Positions 17,597 to 25,309 of a stretch of DNA of 35,981 bases are shown here, one piece after another (position 1 is the stretch's first letter; each line of letters begins with the position of its first letter). The stretch covers positions 1 through 35,981 of the forward strand of contig JAGVMV010000003.1 in NCBI GenBank assembly GCA_020053595.1. Reading direction: 5' to 3'. A program made the translations under genes and the position numbers. Source of the stretch: Thermoleophilia bacterium (GTDB lineage Bacteria > Actinomycetota > Thermoleophilia > BMS3ABIN01). The notes under the pieces are model-generated. The model saw nothing but the letters and a program-made list of their open reading frames with translations. It was not told where the DNA came from and ran no database searches.

Positions 17597-17640
17597 TTAA
17601 CATTGCAATAAGTTATCAGTTATGATAAATTATTGCAATG
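17597..17640 (+). promoter_or_regulatory. abiE promoter with nested palindromic operator
   Basis: Perfect 11-bp inverted repeat CATTGCAATAA (17601-17611) / TTATTGCAATG (17630-17640), with an inner inverted repeat TTATCA (17613-17618) / TGATAA (17623-17628). A promoter, TTAACA (17597-17602)-N18-TATGAT (17621-17626), lies within it. The right arm overlaps the abiEi start codon. AbiEi antitoxins are known to bind inverted repeats and repress their own promoter, so this is the likely autoregulatory site. Confidence 0.75.
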
Positions 17641-18273
17641 AAATGGGAAAACCTTCTGGAAATCGTTGGCGATGAGGCGGCCTTCTCTTCTAGCCTTTTG
17701 CTTTCGGGCAATGCCTCTATCAGTCAAGTACGCCTGCAGTTATCCCGCTGGGTAAAGGCTGGCCGCCTGATTCAACTCAGGCGCGGCCTTTATGCCATGG
17801 CTCCGGCCTGGCGCAAGACAGAACCGCATCCGTTCCTCGTGGCCAATAAACTCCAGCGCGGATCATATGTGAGCCTGCAATCGGCAATGGCGTACCATGG
17901 TGTCATCCCGGAGTATGTACCGGTCGTCACCAGTGTTGGGCCGGGCCGTCCGGAGACGTTACGAAATCCCCTGGGGTCCTTTCAGTTCAGACACCTGGTT
18001 GCCGGAATGCTGTTCGGCTACACGCAGACGGAGATCGCCCCCCGGCAATTTGCCTTCGTCGCCTCAGCGGAGAAGGCGTTGCTGGACCTGGTGTACCTGA
18101 CGCCGGGTGCGGATTCACCGGACTACCTTCGCGAGCTGCGCCTGCAAAATGCCGGTGCGATTAATATGCTGCTGCTTCGGGAATTGGCGGAAAGGAGTGG
18201 CAGGCCCAAGCTGATTCGGGCGGCCAGGGAAGTTGAGGAGCTTTTATCAGGGGAGGAGGGAGAATCGCTATGA
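17638..18273 (+). CDS. abiEi: AbiEi-family antitoxin/transcriptional regulator (type IV TA)
   Basis: 211-aa protein of the AbiEi antitoxin family. An N-terminal winged helix (about residues 10-55: NASISQVRLQLSRWVKAGRLIQLRRGLYAM, typical of these antitoxins) binds DNA. The central/C-terminal domain has SYVSLQSAMAYHGVIPE and AEKALLDLVYL, as in other AbiEi proteins. It counters the nucleotidyltransferase toxin encoded next to it without direct binding, and represses the operon. ATG at 17638 lies in the operator's right arm, so the mRNA would be nearly leaderless. It overlaps abiEii by 4 bp (ATGA). Confidence 0.88.
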   Translation: MKWENLLEIVGDEAAFSSSLLLSGNASISQVRLQLSRWVKAGRLIQLRRGLYAMAPAWRKTEPHPFLVANKLQRGSYVSLQSAMAYHGVIPEYVPVVTSVGPGRPETLRNPLGSFQFRHLVAGMLFGYTQTEIAPRQFAFVASAEKALLDLVYLTPGADSPDYLRELRLQNAGAINMLLLRELAERSGRPKLIRAAREVEELLSGEEGESL

Positions 18274-19088
18274 AGGAATACATTCGGCAACTGGTGCGGC
18301 AGGAGGGCAATGACCTTATCCGGGGGTATCTTGTGCGGGAATACCTGCAGGCCAGGATTCTTGAGTCCTTACAGGATCATGGGATCTTCCTGCGATGGGC
18401 CTTCCTCGGGGGAACTGCCTTGCGTTTCCTGTATGCCATCCCCCGTTTTTCGGAGGACCTGGACTTCTCGCTCATCACCCCGGGGGAGGAGACGCGCTTC
18501 CGCGAGGCCCTTGCCGAAGTGAAACGGGCGCTGGAGCGGGAAGGCTATAATGTCGAAATCAAGGTCAGCGACCAGAAGACGGTCGCCTCCGCGTTTGTCA
18601 GGTTCCCCGGTCTGCTTTATGAGTTCGGCCTGTCGCCACATGTGACTCAGGCGTTATCCATCAAGGTGGAGCTGGATACAAACCCGCCCGCGGGGGCCGT
18701 TATCGAGACGACCGTTGTCCGCCATCACCTGACACTCAATCTTTGTCATTACGACAAAGCCTCCCTGCTGGCGGGAAAGCTGCACGCTGTTTTGAGCAGG
18801 TCATGGACAAAGGGCCGCGATCTCTACGATCTGGCCTGGTACCTTGCCGAACGGACCTGGCCGGGGCCGAATCTTACATTGCTGAACGCGGCCCTGGCGC
18901 AGACTAGCTGGACCGGGCCAGCCATGACAGAGGCGAATTGGCGCAAAGAGGTATGGCAACGGCTCGAAGAGCTGGACTGGGACAAAGCCTGCGAAGACGT
19001 GCGCCCCTTTCTGGAACGAGAGCGCGATCTTGCCCTGGTGAGCGCCGAAACGATCGGCCAATTGCTGCGAGCGGGTGATAAACGATGA
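18270..19088 (+). CDS. abiEii: AbiEii-family nucleotidyltransferase toxin (type IV TA)
   Basis: 272-aa member of the AbiEii/AbiGii nucleotidyltransferase family. It shows the GG-x-AL motif FLGGTALRFLY (about residues 46-56) and, 14 residues on, the metal-binding DLDFS (63-67), then the conserved KLHAVLSR and KGRDLYDLAWYL of the C-terminal part. Family members act as toxins that modify tRNA ends or other NTP acceptors and give abortive phage defence or element maintenance. Translation is coupled to abiEi by the ATGA overlap. The pair interrupts the trmD-rplS junction, so it is probably a later insertion into the ribosomal operon. Confidence 0.9.
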   Translation: MKEYIRQLVRQEGNDLIRGYLVREYLQARILESLQDHGIFLRWAFLGGTALRFLYAIPRFSEDLDFSLITPGEETRFREALAEVKRALEREGYNVEIKVSDQKTVASAFVRFPGLLYEFGLSPHVTQALSIKVELDTNPPAGAVIETTVVRHHLTLNLCHYDKASLLAGKLHAVLSRSWTKGRDLYDLAWYLAERTWPGPNLTLLNAALAQTSWTGPAMTEANWRKEVWQRLEELDWDKACEDVRPFLERERDLALVSAETIGQLLRAGDKR

Positions 19089-19118
19089 CATCTCATAATC
19101 GTGAGGCAGCTCGTTTTA

Positions 19119-19147
19119 TTGCATATCGCCCCAAAAACCTCTAGAAT
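19119..19147 (+). promoter_or_regulatory. Promoter for rplS
   Basis: TTGCAT (19119-19124), 17-bp spacer, TAGAAT (19142-19147). It lies between the abiEii stop and rplS, about 85 nt before the rplS ATG. It would let rplS-lepB-rnhB be expressed independently of the AbiE-repressed unit. A hairpin GGCCGC-GCAAG-GCGGCC (19199-19215) lies in the leader. Confidence 0.5.
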
Positions 19148-19233
19148 TTCCAACTTGGCACTACTGTTCTAATAAACCGCCAGTTTTGGCGATGCGAGGC
19201 CGCGCAAGGCGGCCGTTTCCGCAGGGAGAAGCC

Positions 19234-19578
19234 ATGAATCAGGTCATCGAATTAATTGAAAAGCAGCAGCTTCGCGAAATACCCCAGTTCAAGGCCGGGG
19301 ATACCGTCAAGGTCCACTTTCAGGTCATCGAGGGAACCCGTAGCCGTATCCAGGTCTTCCAGGGTATTGTCATCAAGCGCCAGGGCGAGGGCGCGCGCGA
19401 GACTTTTACCGTGCGCAAGCATTCCTTCGGCGTCGGCGTCGAGCGGACCTTCCCGCTGCATTCCCCGAAGATCGACAAGTTAGAAGTGCTGAGCATCGGC
19501 GACGTCCGCCGGGCCAAGCTGTACTATCTGCGCGGCAAAGTCGGCAAGAAAGCCAAGGTTCGGGAAAAGAAGCGCTAG
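19234..19578 (+). CDS. rplS: 50S ribosomal protein L19
   Basis: 114-aa large-subunit protein at the 30S-50S interface. It shows [14 protein letters not shown], the conserved [45 protein letters not shown] and [21 protein letters not shown] at 19234 has GGGAG 6 nt upstream; a frame open from 19186 is not part of the family. It is normally directly behind trmD; here it is 1.6 kb away. Confidence 0.97.
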   Translation: MNQVIELIEKQQLREIPQFKAGDTVKVHFQVIEGTRSRIQVFQGIVIKRQGEGARETFTVRKHSFGVGVERTFPLHSPKIDKLEVLSIGDVRRAKLYYLRGKVGKKAKVREKKR

Positions 19579-19594
19579 GCTTCGGGTCTTACCG

Positions 19595-20128
19595 ATGCCC
19601 CGCAGTATCGTCCGCAGTTTTTTCGAAGTAATCGGGATATTCTTCGGCGCGATAATCGTTGCCTGGGTTCTCCAGGCATATCTCGTAAAACCATTTCAGA
19701 TCCCATCGGAGTCGATGGTACCCACCATCAATATCGGTGACCGGGTCCTCGTCAACCGTCTTGCCTATCGCTACGGAGAGGTCAAGCGCGGCGATGTCAT
19801 CGTCTTCAAGGCCCCCATGGAACCCGATGTGGATTACGTCAAGCGGGTTATCGCGGTGGCGGGAGACCGGGTAGAGGTTACTCCACGCGGCGCCGTGGTC
19901 CTGAATGGCGAGCTGCAGGTCGAGAATTACACGAATCCGGATTCCCCCAGTTTGCAGCCCTTCACCGAACAGACAGTTCCCGAAGGCAACGTTTTCGTCA
20001 TGGGCGACAACCGCGGCGATAGCAAGGACAGCCGATTCTGGACGTCTCCCTGGCTGCCGGTGAATGATATCATCGGCAAGGCCTTCTTCACTTACTGGCC
20101 GCCCGGGCGCATGGACATGCTGATTTAG
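19595..20128 (+). CDS. lepB: Signal peptidase I
   Basis: Membrane Ser/Lys protease that removes signal peptides from Sec/Tat substrates. It is 177 aa with one N-terminal membrane anchor (about residues 9-27, FFEVIGIFFGAIIVAWVLQ). Catalytic Ser40 is in IPSESMVPT and Lys83 in YVKRVIAVAGD. The C-terminal box is GDNRGDSKDSRFW. It is short, in the Gram-positive SipS range. Begins 16 bp after rplS; ATG without a clear ribosome binding site. Confidence 0.94.
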   Translation: MPRSIVRSFFEVIGIFFGAIIVAWVLQAYLVKPFQIPSESMVPTINIGDRVLVNRLAYRYGEVKRGDVIVFKAPMEPDVDYVKRVIAVAGDRVEVTPRGAVVLNGELQVENYTNPDSPSLQPFTEQTVPEGNVFVMGDNRGDSKDSRFWTSPWLPVNDIIGKAFFTYWPPGRMDMLI

Positions 20129-20137
20129 GGGCAGAAC

Positions 20138-20863
20138 GTGGCCGCTACTGCAACAGCCGCTGCCAGCGCCCTGTTCGAGTTTGACCTGGACTTCTGCGGC
20201 GCGCGGGAATTGGCGGGCGCCGACGAAGTGGGCCGGGGCTGCCTGGCCGGGCCGATCGTCGCCGCCGCGGTGGTGTTCGATTATTCACGGATGGAAATCG
20301 ATCAACTGGCGCCGCTGCTCAGCGGCCTGGGAGACTCCAAGAAACTGACCGCGAAAGCGCGGGAGCGGCTGTTCCCGCTGATCATCCGTCATTCCTCGCG
20401 CTTTTCAATCATCAGTTGCGGCAACCGGACCATCGACGAGCAAGGCCTGCAGAAGACGAACCTGCGGGTGCTCGGCCGCAGCCTGGAAGCGCTTTCGCCG
20501 TACCTTGGGCTGGCGCTGGTCGACGGGAGGCAGAGGCTGCCGGATTGCGGCGTTCCCCACCAGTCGATCATCGAGGGAGACGCCAGGAGCGCCTGTGTGG
20601 CGGCCGCCTCGATCATCGCCAAGGTGACCCGTGACCGGCTGATGCGGAAACTTCACGAGCGCTACCCGGAATATGGATTCGACGGGCACGTCGGCTACGG
20701 TTCGCTGGCCCACCGGAAGGCCATCGCCAGGCATGGTTACACATCACTGCACCGGCGTTCGTTCAATGTCAGTCTGCCGGATATCGGCGAAGCTTCAGAA
20801 AACATGGCGACGGCAAAACAGGAAGTTGATGCGTTCGTCGCTTCCGATCCCGGGAACAGGTGA
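20138..20863 (+). CDS. rnhB: Ribonuclease HII
   Basis: Cuts RNA-DNA hybrids, including single ribonucleotides in DNA. It is 241 aa. It shows the catalytic core AGADEVGRGCLAGPIVAAAVVF (Asp-Glu pair at about residues 30-31), LGDSKKLTAKARERLF, ASIIAKVTRDRLM and HVGYGSLAHRKAIARHGYTSLHRRSF. GTG start at 20138 with AGGGG upstream. The stop overlaps the GTG of the next gene by 4 bp (GTGA). Confidence 0.95.
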   Translation: MAATATAAASALFEFDLDFCGARELAGADEVGRGCLAGPIVAAAVVFDYSRMEIDQLAPLLSGLGDSKKLTAKARERLFPLIIRHSSRFSIISCGNRTIDEQGLQKTNLRVLGRSLEALSPYLGLALVDGRQRLPDCGVPHQSIIEGDARSACVAAASIIAKVTRDRLMRKLHERYPEYGFDGHVGYGSLAHRKAIARHGYTSLHRRSFNVSLPDIGEASENMATAKQEVDAFVASDPGNR

Positions 20864-21312
20864 GGCGGGACGCCGAAGTCGGAGCTGGGCGCTCCCGGGA
20901 CGACCCCCGCTGCCGCCGTGGCCGGGCCGGTGAGGCGCTGGCCTGCCGTTTCCTCGCGCATCACGGATATACCATCATCCAGACCAACTTTCGCAGCCGC
21001 TACGGCGAGATAGACATCATTGCCAGGCGGGGTGCGGTCATCGCTTTCATTGAGGTCAAAACCCGCCTGAGCCGCCGCTGCGGTGATCCCTTCGAGGCGG
21101 TCGGCCTGCGCAAACAGAACCAGATCCGCCGTCTGGCCCAGATGTGGCTGGCGGCCAATCAGGGCGATCGCCAACTGAGAGCTTGCGAGTTTCGCTTCGA
21201 TGTGATTTCGGTGATGATGTCCGGGCGAGAGGACGGCGATAGCCGGGGCGACGAATTCGCCGGAGATGAGTCATTCGCGGGCATCGAGCACATGGAAGAC
21301 GCGTTCCGGTAA
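20860..21312 (+). CDS. YraN family (UPF0102) endonuclease-like protein
   Basis: 150-aa member of the YraN/UPF0102 family. The family has a PD-(D/E)xK-like restriction fold of unproven function and is linked by context to RNase HII and DNA uptake genes. The core motifs are GRAGEALACRFL, RSRYGEIDIIARRGAVIAFIEVKTR (acidic GEIDII then E-V-K) and FRFDVISV. The acidic tail (about residues 125-150) is extra. GTG at 20860 overlaps the rnhB stop, so translation is coupled. The order rnhB-yraN-comM-dprA is conserved in many bacteria. Confidence 0.9.
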   Translation: MRRDAEVGAGRSRDDPRCRRGRAGEALACRFLAHHGYTIIQTNFRSRYGEIDIIARRGAVIAFIEVKTRLSRRCGDPFEAVGLRKQNQIRRLAQMWLAANQGDRQLRACEFRFDVISVMMSGREDGDSRGDEFAGDESFAGIEHMEDAFR

Positions 21313-21349
21313 AACGTTTCGGCAGGGAACATCTTCCCCGATGGATTCT

Positions 21350-21376
21350 TTGCCAAGCTCAAACACTTCTGATAAT
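21350..21376 (+). promoter_or_regulatory. Possible promoter for comM-dprA
   Basis: TTGCCA (21350-21355), 15-bp spacer, GATAAT (21371-21376), about 60 nt before comM. The spacer is shorter than ideal. Confidence 0.3.
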
Positions 21377-21437
21377 CTGACCACCCCACGCTGACCGGCC
21401 CCATCGCGGAAGCATCCTCCCCAAAGGAGTGATGCAG

Positions 21438-22988
21438 ATGCTTGCCAGTTTGCACAGCCATGCGGTCATCGGCATGGAAGCCACACCGATCGAGGTCGAG
21501 ACCGACCTGGGCTGGGGTCTGCCGGCCTTCAACATCGTCGGTCTGCCGGATGCCGCCGTCCGTGAATCAAAAGAGCGGGTCCGGGCCGGCATGGCCAATT
21601 CCGGCTTCGATTTCCCCCTCCGCCGCATAACCGTCAATCTCGCTCCGGCGGATGTGCGCAAGGCGGGGCCGTCCTTCGATCTGCCCATCGCCCTGTCACT
21701 ACTGGCCGCCTCGGAGCAGCTTAAGATCGATGGCGCCGTCGCCTATAGCGCGGCCGGCGAACTATCTCTGGACGGTACGGTACGGAAGATCAACGGCGCC
21801 CTCTCCATCACCGAGGGCGCCCGGCGCATCGGCCATCGAGGCGTCCTGCTGCCAGCCGCGAACGCGGCCGAGGCGGCGCTGGTCGAGGGTGTCGAGGTCA
21901 TCCCGATAGAAAATCTCAAACAGGCGGTCGAGTTTCTGGAAGGGAAGCTGGCGATCCCGCCGGCTCGTACTGACTCCGCTGGTTTGCTTGCCCGGAGTAA
22001 CAGCATCAGCCTCGATCTGGCCGACGTCAAGGGACAGGAACACGCTCGAAGGGCGCTCGAGGTCTGCGCCGCCGGTGGCCACAACCTGTTGATGATCGGG
22101 CCGCCAGGTTCGGGCAAGACCATGCTGGCCCGCCGGCTGCCGTCGATCCTGCCACCGCTGGAGATTCGCGAGGCCATCGAGGTAACCCGCATCTACAGCG
22201 TCGCCGGTCTGCTGGCCGAGGGCCGCCCGCTGATCTCCGACCGTCCTTTCCGCTCGCCGCACCATTCCATATCTCACGTGGGACTCGCCGGGGGCGGAGG
22301 AACGCCGCGGCCCGGCGAGGTCAGCCTCTCCCACCTGGGAGTGCTGTTTCTCGATGAGCTTCCCGAGTTCTCAAGGGTAGCGCTGGAGACTCTCAGGCAG
22401 CCGATGGAGGATGGCCTGGTCGCCATTTCCCGGGCTCTCGCCCGGGTCACCTTCCCGGCAAGCTTCATGCTGGTCGCCGCCATGAACCCGTGCCCATGCG
22501 GGCATCTGGGCGATTCACGCCAGCAATGCGTCTGCCTGCCACACCGGGTGTCGTCCTATCGCGGCAGGGTCAGCGGTCCGCTGATGGACAGGATCGATGT
22601 CGCGGTGGAAGTGCCGGGGCTCAGCAAGAAAGATCTGCTGTCGGCGCGCAAGCGGGAATCTTCGGCGGCGGTGGCGGCACGCGTGGCCATGGCTCGCGAA
22701 AGGCAATTGAAACGATTAGCTGAAGATTCTGGTGGTGGCAGCGTCTTCTGCAACGCGCAGCTGGATTCCCGGCAGGTTGAGAGAATCTGCCGGCTGGTCC
22801 CGGCTGCCGATCAGCTGCTGGCCGGCGCCATCGACCGCCTGGGACTGAGTGCCCGCGCCCATCACCGCATCCTCAAAGTGTCGCGAACCATTGCCGACCT
22901 GGACGGCGCCGGCGAAATTGGCCCCGCCCACCTGGCCGAAGCCATCAGTTACCGCAGCATCGACCGGAAGGGGTGGGATGGACTCTAA
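21438..22988 (+). CDS. comM: ComM/YifB family AAA+ Mg-chelatase-like ATPase
   Basis: 516-aa AAA+ helicase-like protein that in naturally competent bacteria promotes branch migration during integration of taken-up DNA. The N-terminal domain (about residues 1-120) has NIVGLPDAAVRESKERVRAG and VNLAPADVRKAGPSFDLPIA. The AAA+ core has Walker A GPPGSGKTMLARRLP (about 222-236), FRSPHHSISHVGLAGGG and Walker B LGVLFLDELPEF. A Cys cluster NPCPCGHLGDSRQQCVC and DRIDVAVEVPG lie downstream. The C-terminal Mg-chelatase helical domain is complete. ATG at 21438 has AAAGGAG 8 nt upstream. Confidence 0.94.
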   Translation: MLASLHSHAVIGMEATPIEVETDLGWGLPAFNIVGLPDAAVRESKERVRAGMANSGFDFPLRRITVNLAPADVRKAGPSFDLPIALSLLAASEQLKIDGAVAYSAAGELSLDGTVRKINGALSITEGARRIGHRGVLLPAANAAEAALVEGVEVIPIENLKQAVEFLEGKLAIPPARTDSAGLLARSNSISLDLADVKGQEHARRALEVCAAGGHNLLMIGPPGSGKTMLARRLPSILPPLEIREAIEVTRIYSVAGLLAEGRPLISDRPFRSPHHSISHVGLAGGGGTPRPGEVSLSHLGVLFLDELPEFSRVALETLRQPMEDGLVAISRALARVTFPASFMLVAAMNPCPCGHLGDSRQQCVCLPHRVSSYRGRVSGPLMDRIDVAVEVPGLSKKDLLSARKRESSAAVAARVAMARERQLKRLAEDSGGGSVFCNAQLDSRQVERICRLVPAADQLLAGAIDRLGLSARAHHRILKVSRTIADLDGAGEIGPAHLAEAISYRSIDRKGWDGL

Positions 22989-24162
22989 ACAAAAAACAGC
23001 AGTGACAGTTAGCGACGCCGCCCTTGCATTGTCCTGCTTTTTCGCGGAATATGGCTGGCCGCTGCGGGTTCCCACCGGGAAGATGAGCCCCTCAGAGCTC
23101 TGGAACTGTCCCGATGATCTGCTCGCCGGCCTGATGAAGCTGTCGCGGCGCGAATCGCGCCGGCTGACTGCTTTCCGGAAAAGCTTCTCCGCTGCAAATG
23201 TACTGGAGGAGCTGGAAAGAAAGCAGGTCGCCATGGTCGGCCTGGGCCAGGCAGGCTATCCAGCCTGCCTGGCCCAGATCCATGACCCGCCCGCCGCGAT
23301 ATTCCTGAAAGGGTCAGCGGCGCCAGCGGCAAGCGGCCGACCGGGCGAAGCAGCGAACTCCGGATATAAGAATGCGTCGCTGGACAGACTGTCCGCACTC
23401 ATGCAACGTCCCCGGGTTGCCATCGTCGGAGCCCGGGGCGCCTCGGATTATGGCATCGATGCCGCCACGAATATCGCCCGCGGCCTCGCCCGTCATGGCG
23501 TCTGTGTGGTTAGCGGCCTGGCCATTGGCATCGACGCCGCCGCCCACCGAGGCTCGGTTATGGAGGAGGGAAGGAGCATCGCCGTGCTCGGCTGCGGTGT
23601 GGATGTCGTTTACCCGAGGGGCAATCGCGGCCTCTATGGTAACCTCGTGGAGCACGGCCTGGTCATTTCCGAGTATCCGCCAGGCACGAGCCCGATTGCC
23701 TGGCGTTTTCCGGCCCGCAACCGCATCATGGCCGGCCTTTCCGACGCCGTTATCGTCGTCGAGGCGCGTGCCAGGAGTGGCGCTCTGATTACCGCCGACT
23801 TCTGCCTCGAGGAAGGCCGCGATGTCTTCGCGGTGCCGGGCAGCATCTTCTCGGAGCTCTCCATCGGCCCCCATAAGCTCCTGCGACTGGGCGCCGCCGC
23901 GGTCACCTGCGCCGAAGATGTCCTCGACAGCCTGGGTATCGAGCCGGACCAGCAGCGTCTGCCTCTTGAAGACGCCAGGCCGCCCGCGGACCTGACCGAA
24001 GAGGAAAAACGCCTGTTTCTCGCCCTTGATAGCCGCCCTTGCCACCCGGACGTGCTGTCCTCCCGCGCCGGTCTGGAAGGCGCCCGCACCGCGGCCACGC
24101 TGGTCTCCCTGGAGCTTCGCGGTCTCGCTCACCACGAGCCGGGACGCGGTTACTCCCGGTAA
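22978..24162 (+). CDS. dprA: DNA processing protein DprA
   Basis: Binds incoming single-stranded DNA and loads RecA during transformation. It is 394 aa with a short N-terminal region (including EELERKQVAMVGLGQAGYPACL) and the Rossmann-like core: RVAIVGARGASDYG, VVSGLAIGIDAAAHRG, IAVLGCGVDVVYPRGN, ISEYPPGTSPIAWRFPARNR and RSGALITADFCLEEGR. A C-terminal winged-helix-like domain spans about residues 340-394. ATG at 22978 overlaps the end of comM by 11 bp; the longer frame upstream is inside comM. With comM it suggests competence capacity, though no com uptake genes are in the window. Confidence 0.94.
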   Translation: MDSKQKTAVTVSDAALALSCFFAEYGWPLRVPTGKMSPSELWNCPDDLLAGLMKLSRRESRRLTAFRKSFSAANVLEELERKQVAMVGLGQAGYPACLAQIHDPPAAIFLKGSAAPAASGRPGEAANSGYKNASLDRLSALMQRPRVAIVGARGASDYGIDAATNIARGLARHGVCVVSGLAIGIDAAAHRGSVMEEGRSIAVLGCGVDVVYPRGNRGLYGNLVEHGLVISEYPPGTSPIAWRFPARNRIMAGLSDAVIVVEARARSGALITADFCLEEGRDVFAVPGSIFSELSIGPHKLLRLGAAAVTCAEDVLDSLGIEPDQQRLPLEDARPPADLTEEEKRLFLALDSRPCHPDVLSSRAGLEGARTAATLVSLELRGLAHHEPGRGYSR

Positions 24163-24236
24163 GCAGACCGGCCATTTTCAAGGAACCAGGGCTCTTCGTG
24201 TCGAAAATGTGACAACTGCGAGAAATTTGATCTTAA

Positions 24237-25184
24237 TTGGAAGCCTCATATAAACCAGGAGAAGCGCGGCAGCCCGACCTGGATATACTGGAGCGCTATC
24301 TTGGCTCCATGATCCAGGCTGGCTGTTCGCAGAAGACGGTTGTCGCCTATAGACGCGACTGCCGCCATTTTCTGCGCTATGTCGCCAGGGATGGCAGGGA
24401 GTTCCCCGCGGGGGTGGACTACCGGTTCCTCAGGCGCTACGCGGCGCATCTGGCCAATTTCAGGTACGAGAAGTCGAGCATTAGCCGCAAGCTATCGGCT
24501 GTGCGTGGCCTTTTCCGTTTCTGCCGTTCGGAAGGACTGGTCGAGCATAGCCCGGCGGAGGCACTGTCATCACCAAAGCAGTCGCAGAAGCTGCCGGTGG
24601 TGCTGAGACCGCGAGAGGTGATAGCATTTCTGGAGGCGATTGATACCGCCAAACCGCTGGGGCTGCGCGACCGCGCCATCTTCGAACTGCTTTACGGCTG
24701 CGGCCTCAGGAGCGAGGAAGTCGTGAACCTGGATATCGGAAATCTCGACTTCGAACAGGAAGAGCTGACCGTCACTGGCAAGGGCGACAAGACCCGGTTA
24801 ATGCCCGTGGGGGAGATTGCTTTGGCGGCTGTCAGGGAATATATAGAAAAAGGCCGCCCGGAGCTGGTGCCTGAAGCGGCTGAGGAGGGAGCTTCCCAGC
24901 CGCAGGCCCTCTTCCTCTCTTCGAGGGGAAACCGGCTGGGAACTTCAGATATCCGGCGCCGTACTATAAAATATGTCAGGAAGGCCGCGGTGGAGACGAA
25001 AACCTCGTCCCACGTTTTCCGGCACTGTTTCGCGACTCATCTCCTGGAGGGCGGGGCCGATCTGCGAGCGGTTCAGGAGCTACTGGGTCACGCGTCGATA
25101 TCGACAACCCAGCGGTACACGCACGTGAGCGGCGCCCATCTGCGACGGGTGTATGAGCGTTCCCATCCCCGGGCGCACCGGTAG
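24237..25184 (+). CDS. xerC: Xer-type tyrosine recombinase
   Basis: 315-aa site-specific recombinase of the XerC/XerD type, which resolves chromosome dimers at dif with FtsK. The N-terminal SAM-like core-binding domain is about residues 10-100 (ILERYLGSMIQAGCSQKTVVAYRRDCRHFLRYV in part). The catalytic domain shows Arg in YGCGLRSEEVVNL, Lys in TGKGDKTRLMPVG, HVFRHCFATHLLEGG (H-x-x-R), LGHASISTTQRYTHV (His, then the nucleophile Tyr in RYTHV). All catalytic residues are present. The TTG at 24237 has no ribosome binding site but no other in-frame start keeps the N-terminal domain. The location next to dprA indicates a resident enzyme. XerC versus XerD cannot be settled. Confidence 0.88.
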   Translation: MEASYKPGEARQPDLDILERYLGSMIQAGCSQKTVVAYRRDCRHFLRYVARDGREFPAGVDYRFLRRYAAHLANFRYEKSSISRKLSAVRGLFRFCRSEGLVEHSPAEALSSPKQSQKLPVVLRPREVIAFLEAIDTAKPLGLRDRAIFELLYGCGLRSEEVVNLDIGNLDFEQEELTVTGKGDKTRLMPVGEIALAAVREYIEKGRPELVPEAAEEGASQPQALFLSSRGNRLGTSDIRRRTIKYVRKAAVETKTSSHVFRHCFATHLLEGGADLRAVQELLGHASISTTQRYTHVSGAHLRRVYERSHPRAHR

Positions 25185-25280
25185 CGCAGCGGCAGCGGCT
25201 AGAGAAGGTTCGGGTGAAGATCGAAGGCAGCAGACCGCTCAGGCTGAACGTTCAGGACGCAGGCAGGCCAGGCAAAAGGT

Positions 25281-25286
25281 TATAAT
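25281..25286 (+). promoter_or_regulatory. -10 element for the sigma factor gene
   Basis: Perfect TATAAT, 23 nt before the ATG at 25310, without a recognisable -35 at normal spacing. AGGAGAG (25301-25307) is the ribosome binding site. Confidence 0.45.
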
Positions 25287-25309
25287 GCGACAAACCAACC
25301 AGGAGAGAA

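Noticed and set aside
24237-25184. The Xer recombinase as the integrase of the cassette array
   Set aside because: It lies in the conserved dprA-xer-sigma neighbourhood 3 kb before the tRNA, with backbone base composition, so it is best read as the resident dimer-resolution enzyme. A role in trans is possible but there is no evidence.
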